A program made the translations under genes and the position numbers. Positions 1-9,221 of a stretch of DNA of 64,000 nucleotides are shown here, one piece after another. Each line of letters begins with the position of its first letter. Position 1 is the stretch's first letter. The notes beneath the pieces were generated by a model. The model had not been told where the DNA came from, ran no database searches, and saw only the letters and a program-made list of their open reading frames with translations. Source of the DNA: Bradyrhizobium hereditatis (GTDB lineage Bacteria > Pseudomonadota > Alphaproteobacteria > Rhizobiales > Xanthobacteraceae); assembly GCF_020329435.1 (NCBI RefSeq), contig NZ_JAGKJK010000004.1, positions 186,001-250,000 on the forward strand, written 5' to 3'.

Positions 1-1
1 G

Positions 2-1021
2 ATCGCCGGCCGGTTCGGCGAGGCGAAACGGCTTTCCGGGTTCGCCGGCGGCGAGAAGGAAGGATTTTTGGCCAATGCCCGTGTCCGCAGTTTGCTTGAG
101 CGCCGCTTCGGGCTGATCCTCGACGCTCGGCGCGCCGGCTCGGTCGAGATGGTGAGGGAGCGCACGCTGCTCGACCAGAAGCCGCAGTTCCTGTGGCCCT
201 CATCGTCCGTGCTGGTCGAACTGGCGCGCAACTCCGGCGTCAAGATTTCACGCGATCAGGTCATCTTCAATTCGCCGATCGTGCTCTACTCCTGGGATCG
301 CATCGCCGACGGCCTGGTCAAAGGCGGCTTCGCCGAACCGGCCGGAGGCCCGCGCTACACGGTCGACCTGCTGAAGGTGCTCAAGGCCGTCATTGCCGGC
401 GAGACCTGGGAGGCGATGGGCGTGAGCGGCCTGTTCGGGCGCGCGCGTGTCGTCTCGACCGACCCCAACAAGTCCAATTCCGGCTTCATGTTCGCAGGGC
501 TCGCCGCAAGCCTGCTCAGCGGCGACGTGATCGCGCTGGATTCGCTCGGTCGCATCGACGGCGACGTCGCGACCGTGTTCCGCCGGATGGGCTATAAGCC
601 GCCGTCCTCGGGCAAGTTATTCGACGATTACGTGGCCGGCGGCGCCGGTGCGCAGCCATTGATCGTCGGCTACGAAAACCAGTTGATCGAGTGGGTGCTG
701 CAGGACGCCGACCGCTGGAAACGGGTCGAGGCGAGCGCGCCTTCCAAACCGGTCATCCTCTATCCGCGCCCGACCGCGTTCTCCGCGCATCCGCTGATCA
801 GCACCGACCGCACCGCCGACGAATTGATCGATGCGCTGGTCAGCGAAAGCCTGCTCGAACTGGCCTGGGAGGAGCACGGCTTCCGCGGGCCGCTCGGGAC
901 GATCGGCAAGGCGCGCAATGCGCTGCTGCAATCCCGGCTGGTCGAACGGGTCGATGCGGTGCTCCCAATGCCCGACGCACCGGTCATGATGGCCCTGCTA
1001 GATCGGCTGGCGACGGCCTAA
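2..1021 (+). CDS. Substrate-binding (ABC-type) protein, 5' end outside window
   Basis: The reading frame is open to the left edge, so the N-terminus and any signal peptide are missing; the TTG at 68 is only the first internal start-like codon. The visible ~339 residues resemble the substrate-binding fold of periplasmic solute-binding proteins. They include a stretch typical of such proteins in which a loop (VVSTDPNKSNSG) contacts ligand, followed by alternating helices and strands. The ligand cannot be deduced. The gene ends at TAA 1019-1021, and 158 bp without a gene separate it from the convergent hydrolase. Family assignment is by resemblance only. Confidence 0.6.
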   Translation: MAGRFGEAKRLSGFAGGEKEGFLANARVRSLLERRFGLILDARRAGSVEMVRERTLLDQKPQFLWPSSSVLVELARNSGVKISRDQVIFNSPIVLYSWDRIADGLVKGGFAEPAGGPRYTVDLLKVLKAVIAGETWEAMGVSGLFGRARVVSTDPNKSNSGFMFAGLAASLLSGDVIALDSLGRIDGDVATVFRRMGYKPPSSGKLFDDYVAGGAGAQPLIVGYENQLIEWVLQDADRWKRVEASAPSKPVILYPRPTAFSAHPLISTDRTADELIDALVSESLLELAWEEHGFRGPLGTIGKARNALLQSRLVERVDAVLPMPDAPVMMALLDRLATA

Positions 1022-1179
1022 CCTTCACGCTGTAAATAGCCACGCCTTCGTGACTTTGTCTGCTGGTGGCGAGATCAGGTCTTACTGCTTCTCCAATCCC
1101 GCCCGCTCGATCTTGTCCTTGAGGACTTGGCAGGGAGGATGATCGCTTTCGATGCAGCTTGCTATGCGGCAAGGTCGCC

Positions 1180-2121
1180 TTATTCGCGAAGCAGCTCCAT
1201 CACCGCCGCCGCAAACGCCTCAGGTGCCTCCTGCGGCAGATTGTGCCCGGCCCCCGGCACGACGCGGTGGACGCGACGTCCGGTGAATTTCGGCGCGCTG
1301 GCGGCGCCATCGGTCGCGGGCGCAACCCCATCATCGGCGCCATCCAGCGTGATTGACGGCACGGTGATCGGAGGCAGCGTCGCCAGCCTCTTCTGGATTC
1401 CAGCGTATTGCGGATCACCCTCGGCAAGACCGAAGCGGTGACGATAGCTGTGGACCACAACATCGACGTAATCGGGATTGTCGTGGGCCACTGCGGTGCG
1501 CTCGAAGCAAGCATCGTCGAACGCCCAGCTCGGCGACCATTGTTTCCACAAGATCCTCGCGATCTCGCGCCGGTTGGCGGCGAGCCCGGCGCGGCCGCGC
1601 TCGAGGTTAAAGTAATACTGGTACCACAGCGCCAGCTCGCGTTCGGGACGCATCGGCACCATGGCATTGGCGATATCCTGGATCAGGTAGGAGTTGACGC
1701 AGACGAGCCCGATGCAGCGCTCCGGCCACAGCGCCGCGCCGACGCAGGCCGCGCGGCCGCCCCAGTCATAACCTGCAAACACGGCGCGCTCGATGCCAAG
1801 CGCGTCCATCAGTGCCATCATGTCGGCGCCAACCGCCGCCTGCTCGCCGGAGCGCGGCGCATGCACATCGCGAAACCGGGTCGGCCCGTAGCCGCGCAGA
1901 TAGGGGACGATGACGCGACAGCCTTGGGCGGCCAGTTCCGGCGCGACATCGACATAGGAATGGATGTCGTAAGGGAATCCGTGCATCAGCATCACGGCCG
2001 GCCCATCGGCGGGGCCCGCCTCATAATAAGCGATGCTGAGAACGCCGGCGTCGATCTGGCGCAACGGCTCCAGCCGCTTCGATGAGGGGGCGCGCGGAGA
2101 CGGGGCTGTCTTTTCGGTCAC
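1180..2121 (-). CDS. Alpha/beta hydrolase, epoxide hydrolase/dehalogenase-like
   Basis: A 313-aa alpha/beta-hydrolase fold enzyme. The oxyanion motif HGFP lies near residues 47-50, the nucleophile elbow GYDWGG carries an Asp near residue 119, and the catalytic His is in GAGHNLPQ near residue 293. An Asp nucleophile is typical of epoxide hydrolases and haloalkane dehalogenases rather than Ser esterases. The start is GTG at 2121, supported by AAGGAG six bases upstream. No signal peptide is seen, so it is probably cytoplasmic. The substrate is unknown. A second Asp-type hydrolase lies 1 kb away on the other strand, suggesting a local catabolic or detoxification cluster. Confidence 0.85.
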   Translation of the reverse strand: MTEKTAPSPRAPSSKRLEPLRQIDAGVLSIAYYEAGPADGPAVMLMHGFPYDIHSYVDVAPELAAQGCRVIVPYLRGYGPTRFRDVHAPRSGEQAAVGADMMALMDALGIERAVFAGYDWGGRAACVGAALWPERCIGLVCVNSYLIQDIANAMVPMRPERELALWYQYYFNLERGRAGLAANRREIARILWKQWSPSWAFDDACFERTAVAHDNPDYVDVVVHSYRHRFGLAEGDPQYAGIQKRLATLPPITVPSITLDGADDGVAPATDGAASAPKFTGRRVHRVVPGAGHNLPQEAPEAFAAAVMELLRE

Positions 2122-2260
2122 GGCAAACTCCTTGGGTGTTGCCTACAATATGGCATGGCCTGCCCCCAATGAAGCAAATCCGGCACGCTGCCGTGCGCCA
2201 CTACCACCATGACGTCCGCGCAATTCGGCGATACAGTATCGGCTACGGCTTTTACCGCGG

Positions 2261-3100
2261 ATGGGTCATGCCATGTTGCGATCGCTTAACGAATCTCTTG
2301 CCGTCGCCCTTGCGTTCCTCGGTTCGCTGATTGTCCCGGCAACCGCCCAGCAGCAGCCACTGCGCAGCGAGTGCCTGGCCATGGCAAACGCGCCGCCCCG
2401 AGCGATACCGGTCAACTTCCAGCGCATCGCCGCCAAGTCGCAGGAAGTTGCCATCACCTATGTCGGGCACTCCACCTATTATATTGACACGCCCGAGGGC
2501 GTTCGGATCGGGACAGACTTCAACGGCGTCTATCGGACGGGACGGTTGCCTGATGTGGTCACCATGAACCGCGCGCACTCGACGCACTACACGCTGTTTC
2601 CCGACCCCAAGATTGCGCATGTGCTCCACGGCTGGGGCGAGAATGGACAGGCGGCGCAGATCTCGACCCGCGTCGGCGACGTTTATATCCGCAACGTGCC
2701 CACCGACATCCGCCGTTACTATGGCGAGAGTTCCGGCGCGATGATCAAGGACGGCAACTCGATCTTCATCTTCGAGGTCGCAGGCCTCTGCATCGGCCAT
2801 CTCGGGCATCTGCATCACAAGTTGGATGAGACTCACTTCGCCGCGATCGGCCGGCTCGACATCGTCATGGTTCCGATCGACGGCACCTACACGATGTCGC
2901 TCGACGGCGTCTCCGAGATTACGCGGCGGCTGCGCTCCTCCGTCGTGCTGCCGATGCACCGCTTCGCCACCCCGCTCGACGAATTCATGCGCCTGATCGG
3001 CCAGCAGTTCACCATCGACCATCGGACGGAGCGGACCCTGAAGATCTCACGCGAAACGCTGCCGGGCACACCGACGGTGATCATTCTGGATGGGGTGTGA
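2261..3100 (+). CDS. MBL-fold (UlaG-like) metallo-hydrolase, exported
   Basis: A 279-aa protein with an N-terminal hydrophobic segment ending in PATAQQQ, a plausible Sec signal peptide, so probably periplasmic. The mature part has the UlaG-type beta-lactamase fold: GHSTYYIDT near the start, then a histidine-rich AHSTHYT metal motif, and CIGHLGHLHHKL further on. These would bind divalent metal. The substrate is unknown. Two in-frame ATGs (2261 and 2273) are possible starts and neither has a strong ribosome site. It lies just upstream of, and in the same direction as, the epoxide hydrolase-like gene. Confidence 0.8.
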   Translation: MGHAMLRSLNESLAVALAFLGSLIVPATAQQQPLRSECLAMANAPPRAIPVNFQRIAAKSQEVAITYVGHSTYYIDTPEGVRIGTDFNGVYRTGRLPDVVTMNRAHSTHYTLFPDPKIAHVLHGWGENGQAAQISTRVGDVYIRNVPTDIRRYYGESSGAMIKDGNSIFIFEVAGLCIGHLGHLHHKLDETHFAAIGRLDIVMVPIDGTYTMSLDGVSEITRRLRSSVVLPMHRFATPLDEFMRLIGQQFTIDHRTERTLKISRETLPGTPTVIILDGV

Positions 3101-3139
3101 GGCTCCGCGCTTTCAGCCGTGATAATCGAGGAGATAGGC

Positions 3140-4141
3140 TTGAGCAGACCTTCGCAGCGACTGATCGAGAGCAACGGCATCCATCTCAATATTGCAGAGC
3201 AGGGCAATGGACCATTGGTGCTGCTGTGCCATGGCTTCCCTGAATCCTGGTATTCCTGGCGACATCAAATCGCTGCACTTGCGGAGGCAGGCTTCCATGC
3301 CGTTGCTCCCGACATGCGAGGCTATGGCAAAAGCGACCGGCCGGAGGCGATCGATCAATATACGATCTTCCATCTGGTCGGTGACCTGGTGGGGCTGCTC
3401 GACGCCCTCGAAGCGCCGACCGCTGTTCTCGTCGGCCACGACTGGGGCGCGAATGTCGCCTGGCAAGCGGCGCGCTTGCGCCCCGACCGCTTTCGAGCTG
3501 TGGCAAGCCTCAGCGTACCTCTCCGGCCACGCGGTCCGGTGCGTCCGACCAGCGTGATGCCGCAGACAGCGGATGCGCAATTCTACCAGCTGTACTTCCA
3601 GCAGCCTGGCGTGGCCGAGGCGGAGATGGAACGGGACCCACGGCTTACCGCGCTCAACTTGCTTTATGGCGCGTCCGGCGAAGGCGCCGCAGCGTTTCGC
3701 GCGGCCGTCGCCCGCGGTGATAAAGTGGGAACTCCCGGCATGGTCCCGCGCGACGGCAGTTGGCTGCGGGAAGCGGCGGCGCCGCCGAAATTGCCCGAGT
3801 GGCTCACCGACACGGATATCGATTTCTATGCCGATGAATTCAGGCGCGCCGGCTTCCGCGGCCCGCTCAATTACTATCGCAACGTCGACCGCAATTGGGA
3901 ATTGTTGGCTGCTTTTGTGGGTGTCACGGTAAAGGTCCCCGCGCTCTTTATCGCTGGCGACCACGACATGGTGATGGCCGCTCCTCCGGGCATGGACCAG
4001 CATATCGCCAACCTCAGGCAATTTGTCCCGACGGTGCGCGACGTGAAAATTCTACCCGGCTGCGGACATTGGACTCAGCAGGAACGGCCAAGCGAGGTCA
4101 GCGCCGCGATCATCGATTTCATTCGTGGCCTGCCGGGCTGA
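3140..4141 (+). CDS. Alpha/beta hydrolase, epoxide hydrolase family
   Basis: A 333-aa enzyme that probably opens epoxides by a covalent Asp-ester mechanism. Seen directly: HGFPESWYSWRHQ (oxyanion loop), DMRGYGKSD, the nucleophile elbow GHDWGA with Asp near residue 101, and a catalytic His in GCGHWTQQ near residue 310. The frame is open from a GTG at 3119, but TTG at 3140 is chosen because GAGGAG sits six bases before it. No export signal is seen. It follows the metallo-hydrolase gene by 39 bp and precedes an amidohydrolase, so the three may be co-transcribed. Natural substrate not deducible. Confidence 0.85.
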   Translation: MSRPSQRLIESNGIHLNIAEQGNGPLVLLCHGFPESWYSWRHQIAALAEAGFHAVAPDMRGYGKSDRPEAIDQYTIFHLVGDLVGLLDALEAPTAVLVGHDWGANVAWQAARLRPDRFRAVASLSVPLRPRGPVRPTSVMPQTADAQFYQLYFQQPGVAEAEMERDPRLTALNLLYGASGEGAAAFRAAVARGDKVGTPGMVPRDGSWLREAAAPPKLPEWLTDTDIDFYADEFRRAGFRGPLNYYRNVDRNWELLAAFVGVTVKVPALFIAGDHDMVMAAPPGMDQHIANLRQFVPTVRDVKILPGCGHWTQQERPSEVSAAIIDFIRGLPG

Positions 4142-4222
4142 ATGCACTTGGAACGGGGTATAAGGTCCAAGGTACGAAATGTGAACGAAGCGAACCAATC
4201 CATGGTGCAGCAAGCGCAGAAA

Positions 4223-4252
4223 TGGATTGCTTCGCTGCGCTCGCAATGACGG
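4223..4252. repeat. Short REP-like intergenic element
   Basis: A 30-bp stretch reading TGGATTGCTTCGCTGCGCTC then GCAATGACGG lies between the hydrolase and the amidohydrolase. From general knowledge, close variants of this sequence are scattered between genes in many Bradyrhizobium-like genomes. It contains a short GCTTCG/CGCTC-type imperfect palindrome. Only one copy is seen in this window, so repeat status rests on recall. Confidence 0.5.
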
Positions 4253-4290
4253 ACAACAACGATACGAAGAACAATGAAGGGAGCGAAACG

Positions 4291-5343
4291 ATGTCCGCCA
4301 GCACTGCACCCGCCTCCCGAAGCGGGCTCTATGCCGATCCGCGCGAACACTGGCTGGCGCAGCACACCGAGGAGATTATCGATCCTGCGCGCCCGATCGT
4401 CGATCCGCATCACCATCTCTGGGACCGCGGCGGCCTGCGCTACATGATCGAGGAAATGTCTTCGGACATCGCCTCAGGCCACAACATCATCGCCACCGTC
4501 TATGTCGATTGCCGTTCGATGTACCGCGCGCACGGCCCCGAGGCGTTCCGCCCGGTCGGCGAGGTCGAGTTCGCGAACGGGGTTGCGGCGATGGCGGCCA
4601 GCGGCGGCTACGGCAAGGCCGCGATCTGCGCCGGCATCGTCAGCCACGTCAATCTGCTGCTCGGCGAAGGCGCGCAAGCCGTGCTGGAGGCGGAGATCGC
4701 CGCTGGCAACGGCCGCTTCCGCGGCATCCGCCATTCCTCTGCCTGGGACGCCGACCCAAATGTGGCCGGCATGTATGCGACACGGCCGAAAGGCTTGTTG
4801 CTCGACGATACCTTCCGCAAGGGGTTTGCCTGCCTCGCGCCACTCGGCCTGAGCTTTGACGCCTGGCTGTTTCATCCGCAGATCGGCGAGCTCACCGACC
4901 TCGCCCGTGCCTTTCCCGACACCAGGATCGTGCTCGATCATTGCGGCGGTCCGATCGGAATCGGCCGCTTTGCGGGACGGCGCGAAGAAGTTTTCCCGGA
5001 GTGGAAGGCTTCGATCCAGGAAATCGCGCGCTGCCCGAATGTCGTGATCAAACTAGGCGGACTTGCGATGTGTCTGCTCGGTTATGACTTTCATCTGCGG
5101 GCGAAGCCGCCTTCATCGGAAGAGGCCGCTGCCGCGTGGCGCCCCTATATCGAAACCTGCATTGAGGCGTTCGGGCCTGACCGGTGCATGTTCGAAAGCA
5201 ATTTTCCTCCCGATAAGGGACAGTGCAGCTATCAGGTGATCTTCAACGCTTTCAAGCGGCTGGCCGCGCAGTACAGCGAGGCGGAGAAGACGGCGCTGTT
5301 CTCTAAGACGGCGACAGATTTCTACAGGCTCAAGCTCGATTGA
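4291..5343 (+). CDS. Amidohydrolase family protein (TIM barrel, COG3618-like)
   Basis: A 350-aa metal-dependent hydrolase. DPHHHLW near residues 38-44 gives the HxH metal pair, followed by TVYVDCRSMYRA. A later LDHCGG provides another His, and FESNFPPD near the C-terminus is where the family usually has its last metal-binding or catalytic acid. Such enzymes hydrolyse lactones, amides or act as decarboxylases on aromatic breakdown products. The ATG at 4291 is preferred: AAGGGA lies about nine bases upstream, and the longer open frame is unlike a protein. Its stop abuts the stop of the convergent aminopeptidase with no gap. Confidence 0.82.
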   Translation: MSASTAPASRSGLYADPREHWLAQHTEEIIDPARPIVDPHHHLWDRGGLRYMIEEMSSDIASGHNIIATVYVDCRSMYRAHGPEAFRPVGEVEFANGVAAMAASGGYGKAAICAGIVSHVNLLLGEGAQAVLEAEIAAGNGRFRGIRHSSAWDADPNVAGMYATRPKGLLLDDTFRKGFACLAPLGLSFDAWLFHPQIGELTDLARAFPDTRIVLDHCGGPIGIGRFAGRREEVFPEWKASIQEIARCPNVVIKLGGLAMCLLGYDFHLRAKPPSSEEAAAAWRPYIETCIEAFGPDRCMFESNFPPDKGQCSYQVIFNAFKRLAAQYSEAEKTALFSKTATDFYRLKLD

Positions 5344-6600
5344 TCACGCCCACTCGCCCTTGCGCATAACCGGAACGCGGCTTCCGTCGGCGTGAATGCC
5401 ATCGATATCGGTTTCGGCTGTGCCGATCATCCAGTCGATATGAATGAGGCTCTTGTTGCCGCCTTGGGCCGCAATCTGCTCCGGCGTCAGCTTGTCGCCA
5501 TTAACGAAGCACTTCGAATAGCACTGCCCGAGCGCGATGTGGGACGCGGCGTTCTCGTCGAACAGCGTGTTGAAGAACAACAGCCCGCTCTTGGAGATCG
5601 GCGAGGAATGCGGCACCAGCGCCACTTCGCCGAGACGGGCGGCGCCTTCGTCGGTGTCGAGCACCTTCTTCAGCACCTCCTCGCCGCGCGAGGCCTTTGC
5701 ATCTACGATGCGGCCCTCCTCGAACTTAACCGCGATCCCGTCGATCAGCGTGCCCTGATAGGACAGCGGCTTGGAGGAGACGACGTGGCCAGTGACGCGC
5801 CGGCAATGCGGCGTGGTGAAGACTTCCTCGGTCGGGATGTTGGCGTTGCAGGTGATGCCGTTCTTGGCGGTGGAAGCGCCACCCTCCCATTCATGACCGT
5901 CGGCTAGCCCGATCTCCAGATCGGTACCCGGTCCGGTATATTTCAGTGCATGGAAACGCTGGCCATTGAGCCATTCGGTGCGTTCGCGGAGCACGGCGTT
6001 ATGCTTTTCCCAGGCAGCGACGGCGCCATCCTGATCGACGCGGGACGCCGCAAAGATCGCATCCGCGAGCTGGGTCACCGCAACGTCTTCCGGAACATCG
6101 GGGAACACCTGCTTCGCCCAGGACGGACTCGGATAGGCGATGATGTTCCAGTTGGTCTCGAAGTTGACGATCTTCTCCAGCGCCGGCTGATAGGCCATCG
6201 AATTGGCCTTGCTGGCGCGCGCCACCTTGGTCGGATCCTCGCCCGACAGCAGCATCGGATTGTCGCCGACGATGGCAAGGCGCGCGGTGTTGGCCGAGAA
6301 CGCCTTTGCCATGCCCTCATAAAGCCAGTTGGCGGCCCGATCAAAACTTTCATTATGGCCGAAGCGATAACGCGCCAGCGTAATCTCCTCGTCCGACAGG
6401 AGCGGGGTCACCAGACCCGCGCCGGCCTTGTAGGCGTGCTCGGCGATCCGGCGCACCAGCGGCAGCGCGACAGAGGGCGCGGTGAGCAGCAGGTCCTGCC
6501 CCGGCTGCAGCCGCAAGCCGACCTTGACCGCGACTTCGGCGAGACGGTCGAGCTTCACGGGATCAATCAAGGCGGAAACGTTACGCTGATCTGCGGTCAT
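5344..6600 (-). CDS. M29-family aminopeptidase
   Basis: A 418-aa metallo-aminopeptidase that removes N-terminal residues from peptides, probably in the cytoplasm. The M29 signature is visible as NIPTEEVFTTPH in the C-terminal half. It is followed by GxxV strands and by EVALVPHSSPISKSG, and then the metal-binding ALGQCY and IHIDWMIG motifs. Length fits the family. The frame extends to a TTG at 6615, but ATG 6600 gives an N-terminus like known homologues. It stands alone, and 227 bp separate it from the DUF1330 gene upstream. Confidence 0.88.
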   Translation of the reverse strand: MTADQRNVSALIDPVKLDRLAEVAVKVGLRLQPGQDLLLTAPSVALPLVRRIAEHAYKAGAGLVTPLLSDEEITLARYRFGHNESFDRAANWLYEGMAKAFSANTARLAIVGDNPMLLSGEDPTKVARASKANSMAYQPALEKIVNFETNWNIIAYPSPSWAKQVFPDVPEDVAVTQLADAIFAASRVDQDGAVAAWEKHNAVLRERTEWLNGQRFHALKYTGPGTDLEIGLADGHEWEGGASTAKNGITCNANIPTEEVFTTPHCRRVTGHVVSSKPLSYQGTLIDGIAVKFEEGRIVDAKASRGEEVLKKVLDTDEGAARLGEVALVPHSSPISKSGLLFFNTLFDENAASHIALGQCYSKCFVNGDKLTPEQIAAQGGNKSLIHIDWMIGTAETDIDGIHADGSRVPVMRKGEWA

Positions 6601-6842
6601 GATTCTTTCGGCCAATGCTGCTGGATCTCCTGGCTTCGCAGACTTCGGCCCCTGATCAGACCATCAAACCCAAGCGAGCGAAGCGCCTGACAACAGCAAT
6701 AGCACAAGAACGACCCGGTGAAACCAATCTCCCTGATATTCCGGCATGCAACAATGCCGAGAACGGAACCCGCAAAGCCGATGTCATCGGCGCATGAGCC
6801 GTGCTTTTTCCTCATCCCGAATGATGCGGCCTACCGAGCCGG

Positions 6843-7133
6843 TCACCGTAAGCCCCTCGCCGTCAGCACGATGGCATCCGCACCTGCCTTGCGGTCGACC
6901 GATATCTCCCGGTACTCCGCCGAATTCTGAAATTCCTTTGCCGCGGCGTCATCCGGGAATTCCATGATCACGATCTTGTCGCGCGGCCAATCGCCCTCCA
7001 GCACGACCGGATGCTCGTCCGCTACGAGCAGCCTGCCCTTGAACTTGCTGAACACGCCCATGAAGCGCGCCTGGTAGCGGTCGTAGAGTTCGCGGCGGGT
7101 GAATTTCAGCTGGGCAATAATGTAAACCGTCAT
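6843..7133 (-). CDS. DUF1330 domain protein
   Basis: A 96-aa protein beginning MTVYIIAQLKFTRRELYDRY with the ferredoxin-like alpha/beta pattern of DUF1330 (dimeric alpha-beta barrel superfamily). FPDDAAAKEFQNSAEYR is the characteristic C-terminal helix region. The biochemical role of the family is not established. It begins 47 bp after the stop of the Crp-type regulator gene on the same strand, so it may be the last gene of the RidA/Fe-S/Crp transcript. Confidence 0.85.
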   Translation of the reverse strand: MTVYIIAQLKFTRRELYDRYQARFMGVFSKFKGRLLVADEHPVVLEGDWPRDKIVIMEFPDDAAAKEFQNSAEYREISVDRKAGADAIVLTARGLR

Positions 7134-7180
7134 GATCGATCCTGTACTGGACTTATGCTTGGGCTCACCGCAAGGCGGCG

Positions 7181-7900
7181 CTAGTGATTTCGCTCCTCGG
7201 CGATGAAGCCGTCGAGCCGTCGCGCATTACGAATGACGATCTTGCCGCGGCTCTTGGAGATCAGCCCGAGCCGCTCGAACTCGGCCAGAGCGATCGCGAC
7301 CCAACTCCGGCTGACGCCGATCATCCTGGCGAGCTCCTGCTGGCTCAGGCCAACCACCGAGAGAGATTGCGTCGCATCGCCCTGCTCCGGCCGTGCGAGC
7401 GACTTGAGGATCGTGCCGAGCCGCACCGATGCACGGTCCAGCGCCATCGGCCCGCTGCGTTCGATGCTTTCGATCGAGAGGATGGCGAGCAGCCGCGTGA
7501 TGTTCCAGTGAAACGGCGGAAATTCCGATAGGCAACGCAGGAAGTCAGGGCGTGTCATGACCGATGCTGTAGCCGCCTCCAGCGCTTCGGCCGACAATAT
7601 CCGGGGCTGGCCGGTAACCGTCGCCGCGAGACCCAGGATCGTGCCTGGCAGGCAGATGCCAAAGGTGAATTCCTCGCCGTTCTCGATCGTCTGGAACAGG
7701 CGGACCCGGCCCTCGGTGACGAGCAACAGCGTGTCGCTCGGCTCGCCCTGATCGAACAGGATGTCCTTTGGATCGAAGGATACGGCCTTCATTCGATCCA
7801 GGATCATTTGCCGCTGCGCCGCGCTCAAGCCTTCGGTCGCAATGCTCCATTTCGGCGACAGCATTCGGTCTGAAGCATGAATGTCAGGCAGGGCGTGCAT
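7181..7900 (-). CDS. Crp/Fnr-family transcriptional regulator
   Basis: A 239-aa regulator with an N-terminal cyclic-nucleotide-binding-like beta barrel (DILFDQGEPSDTLLLVTEGRVRL, about residues 40-130) and a C-terminal winged helix (LSQQELARMIGVSRSWVAIAL) for DNA binding. There is no N-terminal cysteine cluster as in Fnr, so an oxygen-sensing Fe-S cluster is unlikely; the effector is unknown. ATG 7900 is chosen because AAAGGAGAC lies just before it, although the frame runs to 7969. This start lies inside the 3' end of the upstream Fe-S gene (17-bp overlap), so the two are translationally close and probably co-regulated. Confidence 0.87.
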   Translation of the reverse strand: MHALPDIHASDRMLSPKWSIATEGLSAAQRQMILDRMKAVSFDPKDILFDQGEPSDTLLLVTEGRVRLFQTIENGEEFTFGICLPGTILGLAATVTGQPRILSAEALEAATASVMTRPDFLRCLSEFPPFHWNITRLLAILSIESIERSGPMALDRASVRLGTILKSLARPEQGDATQSLSVVGLSQQELARMIGVSRSWVAIALAEFERLGLISKSRGKIVIRNARRLDGFIAEERNH

Positions 7901-9215
7901 GCCCGTCTCCTTTCTCGAAACAGTCAAGCTGTCCCCTAAATTCCAGCGAGGCGAAGATGGCAGGACCATGCTGCTTCAGCCATTCCGCGTTCACATCCAG
8001 GCCGTTTGCCTGGAGATAGGGGCGCCCTTCATCGGCGATCATCTGCCAGTCGTCCAACAGGCGAAACTCCTTCAACCGATCGGCGTGAGGCACGCCGCCC
8101 AGCGCCTGGACCAGTAAGTCCGTGTAATTCAACACGCGGAATTTGCCATGGGCTTCGGCGCCTATGAAGGCGGCGTGGCAGCCGTGGTAGAGCGTAACCA
8201 GGATGTCGGCGCCCGTCGCGTCCGCGCGAGCAAGTAGTTCGGCATGTTCGCGCGCGGCCAGTTCCGGCGCCTTGCTGCAACCCGAGCCACCGCAGGTATA
8301 GCCGGATTCAGAGACGGTTTCGATGATCTTCAGTCCGGGAATGGCGCGCAACAGAAGGTCGACGTTGCGGCAGATATCGGCGCGGCCGACATGCGCATGG
8401 ACGATGACGCGGCGTGGAATCGGGATAACGAACTTGTCCCGTAATGCGTCGATGCGGCTGACGAGATATTCGGTCAGATGGTCGAACTCGTAAGAGGTCT
8501 TGCGGTATCCTTCGAGTGTTTCGCCAAGGTGCAGCTGGCAGGTCGGGCACCAGTTCAGTACCCTTTCCGGGCTAAACCCTTCGAAGCGATCGATGGCATT
8601 GGCGGTCACGCGCTCGCCGGTCCGCATCTCGCCTTCCCATTTGGTGGCGATGACGCCGCAACAGGAGGAGGGACCGCCGACGACTTCATAGTCCACTCCC
8701 AGCGCGTCGAGCACCGCCATCGAGTTGAACAGCAGATGCGGCGTGCGGAGCGCGTTGCAGCCGAGATAGAAGACCATCGCTGCCGGTCTTGGCCGCGGCG
8801 GCACGAACACCCGCCGGAATTCTTCCGGGATTAGCTGCATGGCGGCCATAATCTTGATGGCGCGGGACATGCGGCGGAACAGTTCGGGGGTTCTCGAGCC
8901 GCGTGATGCCGATTTCGCGTTGGCGAGGGCGAGCATCTTGCGCGGATTGATCTCCTCAGGGCAGACGGGGATGCACAGGCCGCAGCCGTTACAGGTCGAC
9001 GCCCACGCATCCGACGCCGGATCGAGTTTTGCCTGTCCGCCGAGGAAGCCGATGATTCCGCCGACGGTCTGCCCGGCCGGAGCATTCGCGGCGGCGCCGT
9101 ATGGGATGACTGGACAGATGCGCACGCATTCTTCGCATCTTGTGCAGGCAGCTACGATGGCCTGCGCCTCAGTCGAGAGGAACTCTTCCAGCGAGACCGG
9201 TGTCGCGCGATCCAT
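7884..9215 (-). CDS. Fe-S protein with 4Fe-4S and two CCG (heterodisulfide reductase-like) domains
   Basis: A 443-aa GlpC/HdrB-like electron-transfer protein. The N-terminus has two complete ferredoxin-type motifs, CTRCEECVRICP and CNGCGLCIPVCP, for two [4Fe-4S] clusters. Two CCG-type domains follow: YLGCNALRTPH...GGPSSCCG with CPTCQ, then TCGGSGC with YHGCH. Such proteins pass electrons to or from thiol/disulfide or flavin partners. The partner here is unknown. It sits 6 bp after a RidA gene and overlaps a Crp-type regulator. A paralogue with degraded cysteine motifs lies at 45055-46425. Confidence 0.85.
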   Translation of the reverse strand: MDRATPVSLEEFLSTEAQAIVAACTRCEECVRICPVIPYGAAANAPAGQTVGGIIGFLGGQAKLDPASDAWASTCNGCGLCIPVCPEEINPRKMLALANAKSASRGSRTPELFRRMSRAIKIMAAMQLIPEEFRRVFVPPRPRPAAMVFYLGCNALRTPHLLFNSMAVLDALGVDYEVVGGPSSCCGVIATKWEGEMRTGERVTANAIDRFEGFSPERVLNWCPTCQLHLGETLEGYRKTSYEFDHLTEYLVSRIDALRDKFVIPIPRRVIVHAHVGRADICRNVDLLLRAIPGLKIIETVSESGYTCGGSGCSKAPELAAREHAELLARADATGADILVTLYHGCHAAFIGAEAHGKFRVLNYTDLLVQALGGVPHADRLKEFRLLDDWQMIADEGRPYLQANGLDVNAEWLKQHGPAIFASLEFRGQLDCFEKGDGHARPA

Positions 9216-9221
9216 CGTGCG

